Assembly: GCF_000194605.1 (NCBI RefSeq)
Contig: NC_015321.1
Location: 2,108,001 to 2,172,000 of the forward strand
From: Fluviicola taffensis DSM 16823
Lineage (GTDB): Bacteria > Bacteroidota > Bacteroidia > Flavobacteriales_D > Crocinitomicaceae
Direction of reading: 5' to 3'
DNA: 64,000 nucleotides
Position 1 is the first letter of the stretch. Every line of letters begins with the position of its first letter. Made by a program: the position numbers and the translations under genes. Under the pieces are notes generated by a model, which did no database searches, was not told the origin of the DNA, and saw only the letters and a program-made list of their open reading frames with translations. Shown in pieces: positions 17,955-27,080 of this stretch.

Positions 17955-19214
17955 ATGAAAAACACACTATTCACACCTACTATGGTTTTTAAAAGCCTTG
18001 TATTATTAAATTTTTGTACGATTTCAGCAGCTTCTTTTGCTCAAACAAACACCTTGCCTACAACAGGAAATGTAGGAATTGGAACGACAACTCCTTCCGA
18101 ACGACTAACGGTTAATGGCTCGGCTCGAATTGATTCAGCCTTAGTTGTAAAGGATTCTGTAAGAATCAATAAAAACTTACGGGTCGATCAAGATGTACGC
18201 TTTTTGGGTGAAACAAAGATGAAAGACGTAAAAGTAACAGATGAGTTTGTTGTAAACGGTTTGTCGAAATTGAACGGCGATATTAAATTCCCAAATGTTC
18301 CTTTGGCAACCAACTACAGCGAATTGAATTTTTTGATCATGAATCAAAATGGGATGCTAAAAAAAGGTTCAGGAGATGAATTTGTAAATGCATTGAAAAT
18401 CTTGATGTATTCTGCTCCAAATCCGATAACCCCTATAAATATTTGTCTGGACAATCCGTATACTCCTACTTGGGGGAATGGAATCAATAAATTATTTGTT
18501 GAGTGTCCTGATGTGAAAGTAGGAATCGGAACCATAAATCCTAGCCATCAATTAACAGTCACAAAGACCTCTAAATTCGGAGAACACATGTGGGTAGATA
18601 AAACCTTGTCAATAGGTGCTGATCTTCAGGGAATAGGAAAAGTTTATCTCTCTAACAAAGATAAAGTTGCCGCAATTCATGTAAATACTACTGGAAATAA
18701 TGAAGCATATCAGCGCTTATTGTTCCTTGAGTATGACAATCCAAATACAAAAATCTTAGAGGTAATCAATACAGCAACTAACAGAATACCATTTAGTTTA
18801 AAATCAGATGGTGCGATGGATATTGATAATGGTATAGGAAACATCTTTCATTTGGGAACGAATGGCATGTTGAGCATTGGAACGGGTACTACTGAAACAT
18901 TCCGTGTGGAAGCAGATGGACTTACGAGAGCACGTAAAATTAAAGTAGATACGCAAGTATGGCCAGATTACGTTTTTGAAGAAAATTATCAATTAATGCC
19001 TTTAGAAGAACTAGAAGCATTTTTACTCAAAAGCAAGCACCTGCCAAAAGTGCCGAGCCAAGATGAAATGGTGAAAAATGGAATTGATGTTGCTGAAATG
19101 AACATTGTTTTAATGGAGAAAGTGGAAGAGTTGACCCTTTATTTGATCCAACAAAATAAGGAAATTGAACAATTGAAAACGGATGTAGAACGCTTAAAAA
19201 TTCAAAAGCCATGA
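17955..19214 (+). CDS. Secreted tail-fibre-like surface protein with C-terminal coiled coil
   Basis: The 419-aa product has a signal peptide ending near SFAQ (about residue 30). The N-terminal part contains VGIGTTTPSERLTVNG and later VGIGTINPSHQLTV, repeats common in Bacteroidota surface proteins that look like phage tail fibre shafts. Between them are short beta-strand repeats (SARIDSALVVKDSVRIN). The C-terminal 80 residues (PLEELEAFLLKSKHLPKVPS, then a heptad-rich end) form a coiled coil. No autoproteolytic S74 chaperone is seen. The stop overlaps the next ATG by four bases (ATGA), which implies translational coupling to the T9SS protein and membership of the array operon. Confidence 0.8.
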   Translation: MKNTLFTPTMVFKSLVLLNFCTISAASFAQTNTLPTTGNVGIGTTTPSERLTVNGSARIDSALVVKDSVRINKNLRVDQDVRFLGETKMKDVKVTDEFVVNGLSKLNGDIKFPNVPLATNYSELNFLIMNQNGMLKKGSGDEFVNALKILMYSAPNPITPINICLDNPYTPTWGNGINKLFVECPDVKVGIGTINPSHQLTVTKTSKFGEHMWVDKTLSIGADLQGIGKVYLSNKDKVAAIHVNTTGNNEAYQRLLFLEYDNPNTKILEVINTATNRIPFSLKSDGAMDIDNGIGNIFHLGTNGMLSIGTGTTETFRVEADGLTRARKIKVDTQVWPDYVFEENYQLMPLEELEAFLLKSKHLPKVPSQDEMVKNGIDVAEMNIVLMEKVEELTLYLIQQNKEIEQLKTDVERLKIQKP

Positions 19215-21559
19215 GAAGTTTGAAATTAACAAGTTCCTTGTGGATTCTGATGTTGGTAGTCATTTTTACCCAAGATGTTTATGCACAATATCCAACACCC
19301 AATATGCCAGGTTGGCATGCGAAATATTGGTTCTACAGATGGCGTTTGCGCAATGATTTTATGGTGATGGGGGATGGTCCCGGACAAAGCTTAGTTGCAG
19401 AATCAAGAAACTTAGGAAGAAATGAATACATGGCTTGGTCCGACTGTATGATTATGCACGGCTATTACTTAACCATGTTAGCTATTGAACATCGCATTTT
19501 AGAGGAAAAAGGAAGATGGGCTGATTTAAAGAACAATGAACGAGAATTGTATTATGCCATCAAAGCATTTGAGCGAGTAGATGACATATCCGAAACATTT
19601 TATTCAGGCCAAGGGGATAAAGGTGATGAGGAAGCTTTCAGACTTGGTGATTGGACACTAAGCCATGATGTCAACGGATACTTTCACAGAGATGATGTGC
19701 CGCCCGATTTTATTAATCGGAACCAGTGGATTGATACCTTTAATTATATCGCCCCAGACTTTACTACAAACTATTACAAACTCAAAAGTGGAAAAACGGG
19801 TATCGATTACGGAGCCGATTTAAAATATAATCGCAGTGCGTATAGTGATTTATGGGAAGATAATATTCAAGGTTACCAACATTCACCTCATAAATTAGAT
19901 GCCAAACAATTTCCAATTGTTAATTTTAAAAAGGGAGAAGAAGAGGAAGGTTATTATGGATACAGCGAAGCCAGTGTGGATCAGATTATTCGTTTACTCC
20001 TTGGTTTTTTTACCATTACGAAAAGTATTCCGAATGTATATTATGACATTGACCTGGATAAAGATGGAGACATCGACGTTTCGTTTAATATTAACGAACA
20101 GGCGCGAAGACACAGCACCAATATTCTGGGCAGATTAGCTGGTAAATTTAGTGGCACTTTGGATGTTGCCAGTCCCTATTCACCGACAACTTGGGCATAT
20201 CCATCACTACATCTCCATGCTACTGGTGGCAATGGATATTGGACCGTTATTAACCCAAGAGGCAATCAAGTCTCGGAAGGAGCGGTAATTTTCAATTACA
20301 TGCCCCCCATGCAAAAAGTTTCCGCACCACTTTTTACATCCAATAATGATTTGGAAATTACGAATGCGACTCATGCTGCGTTTCCAGCATCCTCCCTGTA
20401 TACCACATGGTGGAATTCTGGATTAAATGGTTACTCGGAACCAGGAAATGTGAAAATGTCGTTAATCTTGAATGCTATTTCTAACAGTGGTTCAGGTGTT
20501 TTACCTGTAGGAACCTTTATTTACAACAAAAGTGCTGACCATCATTATCAAGCACTATACACGCCTCTTTACGATTATCTCTGGGGGTGGAATCCCTCCT
20601 TACAAGTTAATAAGAATAAAAAAGCTCAAGCTTATCAATACGCTAGTGAAATGCTTAGCATGGCACCTTGCGTTGGGCCGCATAATTTCTGTAAGACTAA
20701 CACAATTGACTCTCAATGGGGCTTTACTTATCCACCTTTTTCAGATAATCAAGATCCTGACGGAATTCCATATTACTGGAATGTTCCCTTTGTCTTTGAT
20801 AATAACCATGATCAATGGGATGATGGATTGGATCTTACGGAAGGATGGTTTTCAGGAGTGGATTACATGATGCTTTATAATTTGGTCTATGCAAATAATG
20901 ATGAAGCCCAACCCTTGTATCACGATTTAATTAACCGCTTAATTGATTATGATATAAATACAGATTCATACACTAATTTGATGAACGTTTCTGGAGTAGG
21001 GTTAATGCTTGGAGCTTTTGAAAACATGAAGATTACTGGAAATATTTATGGAAGTACACCAGTTACGGTTAAAGCTTTAGAGTATGTTCAAATTGATAAT
21101 GGATTAATCGATCCTTTTCCAAACGGTTCTGTAACCATTGAAACAGGGAAGGTTACTTGCGGGAATGATTTCACTTCTCAAAACACTCCCTATTCTATTG
21201 ATCAATGCCAAACCTGTAATTTAGAAGAGCAGCTAGGAACCCTGTTCATTCCTGAAACATCTGGTAAGAGTGAAAGCAACTACATGGAAATGCCAGAATT
21301 GGAAGAAGACAACAGATTAGGAATCAATGAGTCCGATGAATCAACAATTTCAATATTTCCGAATCCTACTTCAGATTTCTTTGTAATTTCCGAATCGTTT
21401 CAGGAAATTATTATTTTAGATCAAAACGGTTCTGAAGTAAAACGGTTCGATAACCGTGCGCAAATATGCGACATTCAAAAATTGTCTTCCGGACTGTATA
21501 CGTTAATTATTAAACTCAATGAATATGAAACCGAACATATTAAACTGGTTAAGATATAG
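19211..21559 (+). CDS. Large secreted protein of unknown function with T9SS sorting domain
   Basis: The 782-aa product has a signal peptide ending near VYAQ (about residue 25). Residues 30-200 are helical and rich in Trp, Tyr and Asp (WSDCMIMHGYYLTMLAIEHR), which recalls alpha/alpha-toroid carbohydrate-active enzymes; that is only an impression. DIDLDKDGDIDVSF near residue 280 is a calcium-loop-like motif. A Cys cluster (CGNDFTSQ, DQCQTCN) precedes an acidic linker. The end, from ISIFPNPTSDFFV to HIKLVKI, is a T9SS type A sorting domain, so it is probably released or surface-attached. It overlaps the first lipoprotein gene by 35 bases and likely shares its transcript. Confidence 0.8.
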   Translation: MRSLKLTSSLWILMLVVIFTQDVYAQYPTPNMPGWHAKYWFYRWRLRNDFMVMGDGPGQSLVAESRNLGRNEYMAWSDCMIMHGYYLTMLAIEHRILEEKGRWADLKNNERELYYAIKAFERVDDISETFYSGQGDKGDEEAFRLGDWTLSHDVNGYFHRDDVPPDFINRNQWIDTFNYIAPDFTTNYYKLKSGKTGIDYGADLKYNRSAYSDLWEDNIQGYQHSPHKLDAKQFPIVNFKKGEEEEGYYGYSEASVDQIIRLLLGFFTITKSIPNVYYDIDLDKDGDIDVSFNINEQARRHSTNILGRLAGKFSGTLDVASPYSPTTWAYPSLHLHATGGNGYWTVINPRGNQVSEGAVIFNYMPPMQKVSAPLFTSNNDLEITNATHAAFPASSLYTTWWNSGLNGYSEPGNVKMSLILNAISNSGSGVLPVGTFIYNKSADHHYQALYTPLYDYLWGWNPSLQVNKNKKAQAYQYASEMLSMAPCVGPHNFCKTNTIDSQWGFTYPPFSDNQDPDGIPYYWNVPFVFDNNHDQWDDGLDLTEGWFSGVDYMMLYNLVYANNDEAQPLYHDLINRLIDYDINTDSYTNLMNVSGVGLMLGAFENMKITGNIYGSTPVTVKALEYVQIDNGLIDPFPNGSVTIETGKVTCGNDFTSQNTPYSIDQCQTCNLEEQLGTLFIPETSGKSESNYMEMPELEEDNRLGINESDESTISIFPNPTSDFFVISESFQEIIILDQNGSEVKRFDNRAQICDIQKLSSGLYTLIIKLNEYETEHIKLVKI

Positions 21560-21935
21560 TAGTGTCCTCGTTTTCGTTCTTCTTTCATGTAAGAAAGAGG
21601 AAAATCGAATTTTTGACGACTTCCAACCTGGAAGGTTTGACTTTATTTGGATATCAGATCATAACGGAATTAAAGACACCCTGAAAGGCGAAGTCTCTGG
21701 ACCATATCACCTGGGAGGAGGTTATTTTTTTCGAAAGCATCTCACATTTGGTGAGGATAATATGTCCTTTATGTTCTCTTCCAGAAGCAATGGAGTAACA
21801 ATTGATAATATCAGTATTTACCAAACTCAATTTGATGCCAAAATCAGTAATTATACAATTTCTGATAATAATTTGAATGTCGATTTTAATAAACAAGACA
21901 CATTGATTGGCTCTTTTAATTTAACACGTATATAA
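21525..21935 (+). CDS. Lipoprotein A0, divergent first A-family member
   Basis: The 136-aa lipoprotein has its lipidated Cys at position 22 (VLLSC), followed by KKEEN. The ATG at 21525 is chosen over 21519 because MKPNILNWL aligns with the MKQHxLNWL start of the other A genes. It is the most diverged A member and ends QDTLIGSFNLTRI, which resembles the B-family ending QDTVLKGKWTLKRL. It overlaps the T9SS gene by 35 bases. No known domain was recognised. Confidence 0.8.
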   Translation: MKPNILNWLRYSSVLVFVLLSCKKEENRIFDDFQPGRFDFIWISDHNGIKDTLKGEVSGPYHLGGGYFFRKHLTFGEDNMSFMFSSRSNGVTIDNISIYQTQFDAKISNYTISDNNLNVDFNKQDTLIGSFNLTRI

Positions 21936-21938
21936 TCT

Positions 21939-22445
21939 ATGAAAGGTACATTATTGTTTTTTATCACCATTTTTATAATTTTTCTTACTTCCTGTAAAAA
22001 AGAAATAGGAAAAAAGGAGTATCTGCTTCAATTTGAATTTGAAAATGGCCATAAAACAGAGCTCACTGGTAAAATATTTGAGAAAAATAAAACCAACAAG
22101 AAATATAAGGCACAAATAGCTTACGGATATTCTATGCATTATATTGATGGAAAAGGATTATATTTTGATTTTGGTTACTCCAACACCACTATGATTCTAA
22201 AAACGGATGACCAAAAATTGATTGGCAACAGTTCCTGGACTTTCGGTAAAATTGAACCTGCCTTAGGGACAACAAGTTTTTCAGGAAACACATTTGGTGA
22301 TCTCTATTTAGAAGGATCCTACACTCAAAAAGGCCGCGCATATTCAGTAGAAAATGGAACTTTTGAATTCTATTGGAGAAATGCTGAACCCTATGGAATG
22401 CAAGACACCATTCTGAAAGGGAAATGGACACTTAAGAGACTCTAG
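21939..22445 (+). CDS. Lipoprotein B0, divergent first B-family member
   Basis: The 168-aa lipoprotein has Cys19 in FLTSC followed by KKEIGKKEY. The C-terminal third (KGRAYSVENGTFEFYW, then EPYGMQDTILKGKWTLKRL) is clearly B-family, while residues 30-100 are poorly conserved with units 1-7. It starts three bases after the A0 stop. The function is unknown; the predicted structure is small and beta-rich. Confidence 0.82.
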   Translation: MKGTLLFFITIFIIFLTSCKKEIGKKEYLLQFEFENGHKTELTGKIFEKNKTNKKYKAQIAYGYSMHYIDGKGLYFDFGYSNTTMILKTDDQKLIGNSSWTFGKIEPALGTTSFSGNTFGDLYLEGSYTQKGRAYSVENGTFEFYWRNAEPYGMQDTILKGKWTLKRL

Positions 22446-22470
22446 TTATTGAAACCGCTAATTTACTACT

Positions 22471-22893
22471 ATGAAACAACACGCATTAAATTGGTTAAGC
22501 TTTAGTCTTGTTTTCTTCTTGATATTCTCCTGCAAAAAAAAGGATGATTTTTTACCCTTAAAAACGGGGAAGTATCAAGTCGATTATCAAGTTGTTCGTT
22601 CGAATGGAGATATTGATAATTATCAATTTACGGCTTATGGCCCAAAGTCTTCTGGTTACTATTATAAATTTATTATTAAAGCAACAGATTCTACAAATTT
22701 TAGCGGAGCTACATTGTCAACTTCAGAAAAACGTTTAAGGAGTGTGGCTTGGCTTGATTATACTGGAAACGTTATTGAAGGTGTCAAGATTACAGAATAT
22801 GATTGCTCCGAAAATAATCTTACTATACATTACATATCATATCCATTGTTAGACACTATCTCAGGAACCATCATATTTAATTTAATAGAATAA
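22471..22893 (+). CDS. Lipoprotein A1 (subtype IE)
   Basis: The 140-aa protein has Cys21 in LIFSC followed by KKKDDFLPLKTGKY. Its central region reads TNFSGATLSTSEK and lacks the extra cysteines of the other A subtype. It ends FNLIE, and its stop shares one base with the ATG of B1 (TAATG), indicating coupled translation. Confidence 0.88.
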   Translation: MKQHALNWLSFSLVFFLIFSCKKKDDFLPLKTGKYQVDYQVVRSNGDIDNYQFTAYGPKSSGYYYKFIIKATDSTNFSGATLSTSEKRLRSVAWLDYTGNVIEGVKITEYDCSENNLTIHYISYPLLDTISGTIIFNLIE

Positions 22894-23369
22894 TGAAAAA
22901 AATATTTTACATATTCATTTGTTGTTTCCTAGTCTTGGCTTGTACCAAAGAGAATGGGAAGAAACCCTATGATTTTGCATTTGTATTTGAATCAGGAGAC
23001 GAGTGGCATTTTGAATGGAAAATTTATGAAAAGCCCCGAAAGGATGATTATGATGATGAAGATTTATCACAAGACATTAATCTAAAGGACGGTCGAGGAA
23101 TTTATTTGGAGAATGACAAGGTATTGATCAAAACAGAATCAAAAAAACTAATGGGTTCCTTTTTCATTGAAAAAACTGAAACCACTATATTTTCGGGAAA
23201 TCAAACTGGTTCTTTTGAGGGTTATTTAACCGTTGAGGGTTCTTATGAGAAAAAGGGTCGAAAATTCATTGTAGAAGATGGAACATTTGAGTTTTTATGG
23301 ACAAATGCAGAAGTTTATGGAATGCAAGACACCGTGCTGAAAGGCAAATGGACTTTGAAAAGACTCTAA
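22893..23369 (+). CDS. Lipoprotein B1 (KKPYDF subtype)
   Basis: The 158-aa protein has Cys17 in LVLAC followed by TKENGKKPYDF. The core FESGDEWHFEWKIYEK is followed by an acidic stretch, DDYDDEDLSQD. The SGNQTGSFEGYLTVEGSYEKKG and GMQDTVLKGKWTLKRL segments are shared across the array. Unknown function. Confidence 0.88.
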   Translation: MKKIFYIFICCFLVLACTKENGKKPYDFAFVFESGDEWHFEWKIYEKPRKDDYDDEDLSQDINLKDGRGIYLENDKVLIKTESKKLMGSFFIEKTETTIFSGNQTGSFEGYLTVEGSYEKKGRKFIVEDGTFEFLWTNAEVYGMQDTVLKGKWTLKRL

Positions 23370-23394
23370 ATTATTGAAACCACATATTTCTGCT

Positions 23395-23817
23395 ATGAAA
23401 CAACACGTATTAAATTGGTTAAGCTTTAGTTTTATCTTATTGATCCTTTTTTCTTGTAAAAAAAGCGAGAATTTCATTGGGTTAAAGACAGGAAAGTATC
23501 AAGTGGAATATACTGTTAGACACCCTAATGGTAATGTAGATTATAAAGAATATACTGCATTCGGTCCAAGAATGTTGGTAGGCAAGTATGCTTTTGATAT
23601 TAAAGCAACAGATTCAACTGATTTTTGCTTTGCTCAAATCTCATACAACCAAAATAAATTATCTTACTTGTATTTGATAGGTTGTTCCTCAACTAATTTG
23701 GATCTTAAAATAACTGACTATGATTATATTAATGATGATTTAACAATTCATTACAAAGCAAATCCATACTCAGACTCGACATCTGGAACTGTCATTTTTA
23801 ATTTACTAGAAGAATGA
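23395..23817 (+). CDS. Lipoprotein A2 (subtype LLEE, cysteine pair)
   Basis: The 140-aa protein starts at ATG 23395 (MKQHVLNWL); an in-frame TTG at 23374 falls in the conserved spacer and is not used in paralogues. Cys21 is followed by KKSENFIGLKTGKY. The central TDFCFAQISYNQNKL and LIGCSSTN hold two cysteines that could form a disulfide. From position 23455 on, the DNA is identical to A7. It ends LLEE with an ATGA overlap into B2. Confidence 0.88.
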   Translation: MKQHVLNWLSFSFILLILFSCKKSENFIGLKTGKYQVEYTVRHPNGNVDYKEYTAFGPRMLVGKYAFDIKATDSTDFCFAQISYNQNKLSYLYLIGCSSTNLDLKITDYDYINDDLTIHYKANPYSDSTSGTVIFNLLEE

Positions 23818-24290
23818 AAAAGCTATTATACGTATTCATTTGTTGTCTACTTGTTTTGGGGTGTACCAAAGAGAATGGTAAGAGTATCTACGATTTTGCA
23901 CTTGTCTTTGAATCTGGAGACGAATGGCATTATTATTGGCAAATTTATGAGAAACACCGAAAGGACCATTACGATCAAGAAGACTTGCCATACACAATAG
24001 CTTTGAAATCAGGGAGAGGAATTTATTTGGGTGATCACCGGGCATTATACAAGACCGAATCAAAAAAACTAATGGGTACATTTTTGATTTCCAAACCTGA
24101 AGGCACTTTGTTTTCAGGGAATCAAACAGGAATGTTTGAGGGTTTTCTAACCGTTGAAGGTTCTTATCAGAAAAAAGGCAGGAAATTCATTGTAGAAGAT
24201 GGGAAGTTTGAGTTTTTATGGACCAATGCGGAAGCCTATGGCATGCAAGACACCGTTTTGAAAGGTAAATGGACTATGAAAAGACTCTAA
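23814..24290 (+). CDS. Lipoprotein B2 (SIYDF subtype)
   Basis: The 158-aa protein has Cys17 in LVLGC, then TKENGKSIYDFALVFESGDE. The signature of this subtype is WHYYWQIYEKHRKD, LPYTIALK and ISKPEGTLFSGNQTGMFEG. It is paired with an LLEE-type A gene and ends KGKWTMKRL. Unknown function. Confidence 0.88.
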   Translation: MKKLLYVFICCLLVLGCTKENGKSIYDFALVFESGDEWHYYWQIYEKHRKDHYDQEDLPYTIALKSGRGIYLGDHRALYKTESKKLMGTFLISKPEGTLFSGNQTGMFEGFLTVEGSYQKKGRKFIVEDGKFEFLWTNAEAYGMQDTVLKGKWTMKRL

Positions 24291-24316
24291 ATTATTGAAA
24301 CCACATATTTACTACT

Positions 24317-24739
24317 ATGAAACAACTCACATTAAATTGGTTAAGCTTTAGTCTTTTTTTCTTCCTGATATTCTCTTGTAAAAAAAAGGAGGATTTTCTG
24401 CCTTTAAAAACCGGGAAATATCGGGTAGATTATAAGGTGGTGCATCCAAATGGTACAATCGATACTTACCAATTTACGGCTTATGGACCTAGGACAACAG
24501 GCTATTATTATAAGTTTTCAATTAAAGTAACGGATACTACAAATTTTAAAAGAGCAACTTTATCTACAACAGAACGGAGAATTAAGGGCTTGGCTTGGCT
24601 TAATTACAATGAAACCTATGGAGAATCTGTTAAAATTACTGAATATGAGTGCTCTGAAGATAATCTTACTATGTATTTCACGTCTTATCAACCCACAGAC
24701 TCTATTTCTGGAACTATCATCTTTAATTCAATAGAATAA
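24317..24739 (+). CDS. Lipoprotein A3 (subtype IE)
   Basis: The 140-aa protein has Cys21 followed by KKKEDFLPLKTGKY. The centre (TNFKRATLSTTERRIKG) is a diverged form of the A1/A4/A9 type without extra cysteines. It ends FNSIE with a one-base TAATG overlap into B3. Confidence 0.88.
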   Translation: MKQLTLNWLSFSLFFFLIFSCKKKEDFLPLKTGKYRVDYKVVHPNGTIDTYQFTAYGPRTTGYYYKFSIKVTDTTNFKRATLSTTERRIKGLAWLNYNETYGESVKITEYECSEDNLTMYFTSYQPTDSISGTIIFNSIE

Positions 24740-25215
24740 TGAAAAAGTTAGTATATCTCCTCATTTGTTGCTTATCAATTTGGGGTTGTTCAAAAGAGAA
24801 TGGAAAAAAAACTTATGATTTCGCTCTTTTCTTTGAATCCGGAGACGAGTGGCATTATGAAAAGAAAATTTATGAGAAGTACAAAAAGTATTATGACCAG
24901 GATGAAAATTTAGATATTGATTTTGGATTAAAATATGGCCGTGCAATTTACCTTGAAGTTGGTCAAATATTTTATAAAACGGATGATAAAAAACTAATGG
25001 GTTCCTTTTTGATTGAAAAAACTCAAACCACCTTGTTTTCAGGGAATCAAACTGGTTCTTTCGAGGGTTTTCTAACCGTTGAGGGTTCATATCAGAAAAA
25101 AGGCAGGAAATTCATTGTAGAAGATGGGAAGTTTGAGTTTTTATGGACCAATGCGGAAGCTTATGGAATGCAAGATACCGTTTTAAAAGGCAAATGGACT
25201 ATGAAAAGACTCTAA
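24739..25215 (+). CDS. Lipoprotein B3 (KKTYDF subtype)
   Basis: The 158-aa protein has Cys17 in SIWGC followed by SKENGKKTYDF. Its middle is distinct (KYKKYYDQDENLDIDFGLKY, VGQIFYKTDDKKLMG), but the second half from about KLMGSF onward is the array-wide sequence. It ends KGKWTMKRL. Confidence 0.87.
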   Translation: MKKLVYLLICCLSIWGCSKENGKKTYDFALFFESGDEWHYEKKIYEKYKKYYDQDENLDIDFGLKYGRAIYLEVGQIFYKTDDKKLMGSFLIEKTQTTLFSGNQTGSFEGFLTVEGSYQKKGRKFIVEDGKFEFLWTNAEAYGMQDTVLKGKWTMKRL

Positions 25216-25242
25216 ATTATTGAAACCACATAATTTACTACT

Positions 25243-25665
25243 ATGAAACAATACACATTAAATTGGTTAAGCTTTAGTCTTTTTTTCTTCTTGATATTCT
25301 CTTGTAAAAAGAAGGATGATTTTTTACCCTTAAAATCAGGAAAGTATCTAATTGATTATCAAGTTGTTAAATCAAATGGAGATATTGATAATTATCAGTA
25401 TACGGCTTATGGTCCAAAAACTTCAGGAGCTTATTATAAATTCATGATTAAAGCAACTGATTCAACAAATTTTAGCTTAGCCTCATTGTCAACTAGTGAA
25501 CGGAAGTTAAAATCCATGGCTTGGATTAATTATTCAGGAAATGTGGATGTTAGTCGCAAAATCACAGAATATGATTGTTCTGAAAATAATCTCATAATTC
25601 ATTACACTTCATTTCCATTATCTGACACCACCTCTGGAACCATCATCTTTACTTCAATAGAATAA
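25243..25665 (+). CDS. Lipoprotein A4 (subtype IE)
   Basis: The 140-aa protein has Cys21 followed by KKKDDFLPLKSGKY. The centre is TNFSLASLSTSERKLKSM, close to A9. It ends FTSIE and overlaps B4 by one base (TAATG). Confidence 0.88.
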   Translation: MKQYTLNWLSFSLFFFLIFSCKKKDDFLPLKSGKYLIDYQVVKSNGDIDNYQYTAYGPKTSGAYYKFMIKATDSTNFSLASLSTSERKLKSMAWINYSGNVDVSRKITEYDCSENNLIIHYTSFPLSDTTSGTIIFTSIE

Positions 25666-26141
25666 TGAAAAAGTTATTATACATATTCACTTTTAGTTTC
25701 CTTGTTTTTGGGTGTACCAAAGAGAATGGGAAGAAACCCTATAATTTTGCACTTTTCTTTGATTCAGGAGATGAGTGGCATTTTGAATGGAAAATTTATG
25801 AGAAGTACCGAAAGGATCATTACGATGATGAGGATCTGGCTCAAGATGTCACATTAAAACATGGACGAGCAATTTATTTGGAGAATGATAAAGTATTGAT
25901 CAAAACAGAATCAAAAAAACTAATGGGTTCCTTTTTGATTGAAAAAACTCAAACCACCTTGTTTTCAGGGAATCAAACTGGTTCTTTCGAGGGTTTTCTA
26001 ACAGTTGAGGGCTCTTATGAGAAAAAAGGCAGAAAATTTATCGTGGAAGATGGGAAGTTTGAGTTTTTATGGACCAATGCCGAAGCTTATGGAATGCAAG
26101 ACACTGTGCTGAAAGGAAAATGGACTTTGAAACGGTTGTAG
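25665..26141 (+). CDS. Lipoprotein B4 (KKPYNF subtype)
   Basis: The 158-aa protein has Cys17 in LVFGC followed by TKENGKKPYNF. It is nearly identical to B6: protein differences are Ser versus Met in TG[S/M]FEG and Leu versus Met in the last residues. It ends KGKWTLKRL. The B4-A5 spacer is shared only with B5-A6, which points to recent duplication. Confidence 0.88.
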   Translation: MKKLLYIFTFSFLVFGCTKENGKKPYNFALFFDSGDEWHFEWKIYEKYRKDHYDDEDLAQDVTLKHGRAIYLENDKVLIKTESKKLMGSFLIEKTQTTLFSGNQTGSFEGFLTVEGSYEKKGRKFIVEDGKFEFLWTNAEAYGMQDTVLKGKWTLKRL

Positions 26142-26161
26142 TTATAGAACCCACTAATTCA

Positions 26162-26587
26162 ATGAAAATGAAACTACACATATCAAACTGGTTAAGCTTT
26201 AGTCTTTTTTTCTTCCTGATATTCTCTTGTAAAAAGAAGGATGATTTTTTACCCTTAAAAACGGGAAAGTATCAAGTCGATTATAAAGTTCTTCGTTCAA
26301 ATGGAGATATTGATAATTATCAATATACGGCTTATGGTCCAAAAAACTTAGCATTAAAGTATCTGTTTGATATTAAATTAACAGATACTACAAATTTTTG
26401 TAATGTTTCAATCTCATATAATCAAAGAAAATTAAATAATTTCTTATGGACTATTTGTCCAAGCGGTACAGGGAAATCTCTTAAAATTACTTACTATGAT
26501 TGTTCAGAGGAAAATCTTACAATCTATTATACTTCATCATCAGACACTACATCAGGAACAGTTATTTTTAATTTACTAGAAGAATGA
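26162..26587 (+). CDS. Lipoprotein A5 (subtype LLEE, cysteine pair)
   Basis: The 141-aa protein starts at ATG 26162 (MKMKLHISNWL; 26168 is an alternative). The frame is open into B4, but that extension is not coding in paralogues. Cys23 is followed by KKKDDFLPLKTGKY. The centre TNFCNVSISYNQRKL with TICPSG carries the subtype's cysteine pair. It ends LLEE with an ATGA overlap into B5. Confidence 0.87.
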   Translation: MKMKLHISNWLSFSLFFFLIFSCKKKDDFLPLKTGKYQVDYKVLRSNGDIDNYQYTAYGPKNLALKYLFDIKLTDTTNFCNVSISYNQRKLNNFLWTICPSGTGKSLKITYYDCSEENLTIYYTSSSDTTSGTVIFNLLEE

Positions 26588-27060
26588 AAAAGCTATTATA
26601 CGTATTCATTTGTTGTCTACTTGTTTTGGGGTGTACCAAAGAGAATGGGAAGAGTATCTACGATTTTGCACTTGTCTTTGAATCTGGAGACGAATGGCAT
26701 TATTATTGGCAAATTTATGAGAAACACCGAAAGGACGATTACGACCAGGAAGATTTACCTTATACTATTGCTTTGAAAGAAGGAACAGGAATTTATTTGG
26801 GTGATCATAGGGCATTATACAAAACAGAATCAAAAAAACTAATGGGCACCTTTTTTGTTACCAAACCTGAAGGCACTTTGTTTTCAGGGAATCAAACAGG
26901 AATGTTTGAGGGTTTTCTAACCGTTGAGGGCTCTTATGAGAAAAAAGGCAGGAAATTTATCGTGGAAGATGGGAGGTTTGAGTTTTTATGGACCAATGCC
27001 GAAGCTTATGGAATGCAAGACACTGTGCTGAAAGGAAAATGGACTTTGAAACGGTTGTAG
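26584..27060 (+). CDS. Lipoprotein B5 (SIYDF subtype)
   Basis: The 158-aa protein has Cys17 in LVLGC followed by TKENGKSIYDF. It closely matches B2 and B7 (WHYYWQIYEKHRKDDYDQEDL, ALKEGTGIYLGDHRAL). It differs in VTKPEG in place of ISKPEG, and it ends KGKWTLKRL like B4. Confidence 0.88.
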   Translation: MKKLLYVFICCLLVLGCTKENGKSIYDFALVFESGDEWHYYWQIYEKHRKDDYDQEDLPYTIALKEGTGIYLGDHRALYKTESKKLMGTFFVTKPEGTLFSGNQTGMFEGFLTVEGSYEKKGRKFIVEDGRFEFLWTNAEAYGMQDTVLKGKWTLKRL

Positions 27061-27080
27061 TTATAGAACCCACTAATTCA

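Noticed and set aside
26069-26161. Upstream extension of A5 (and of A6 at 26988-27080) into the preceding B gene
   Set aside because: The extension is the out-of-frame 3' end of B4/B5; paralogues start at the MKQH/MKMKLH position with a proper lipoprotein signal.
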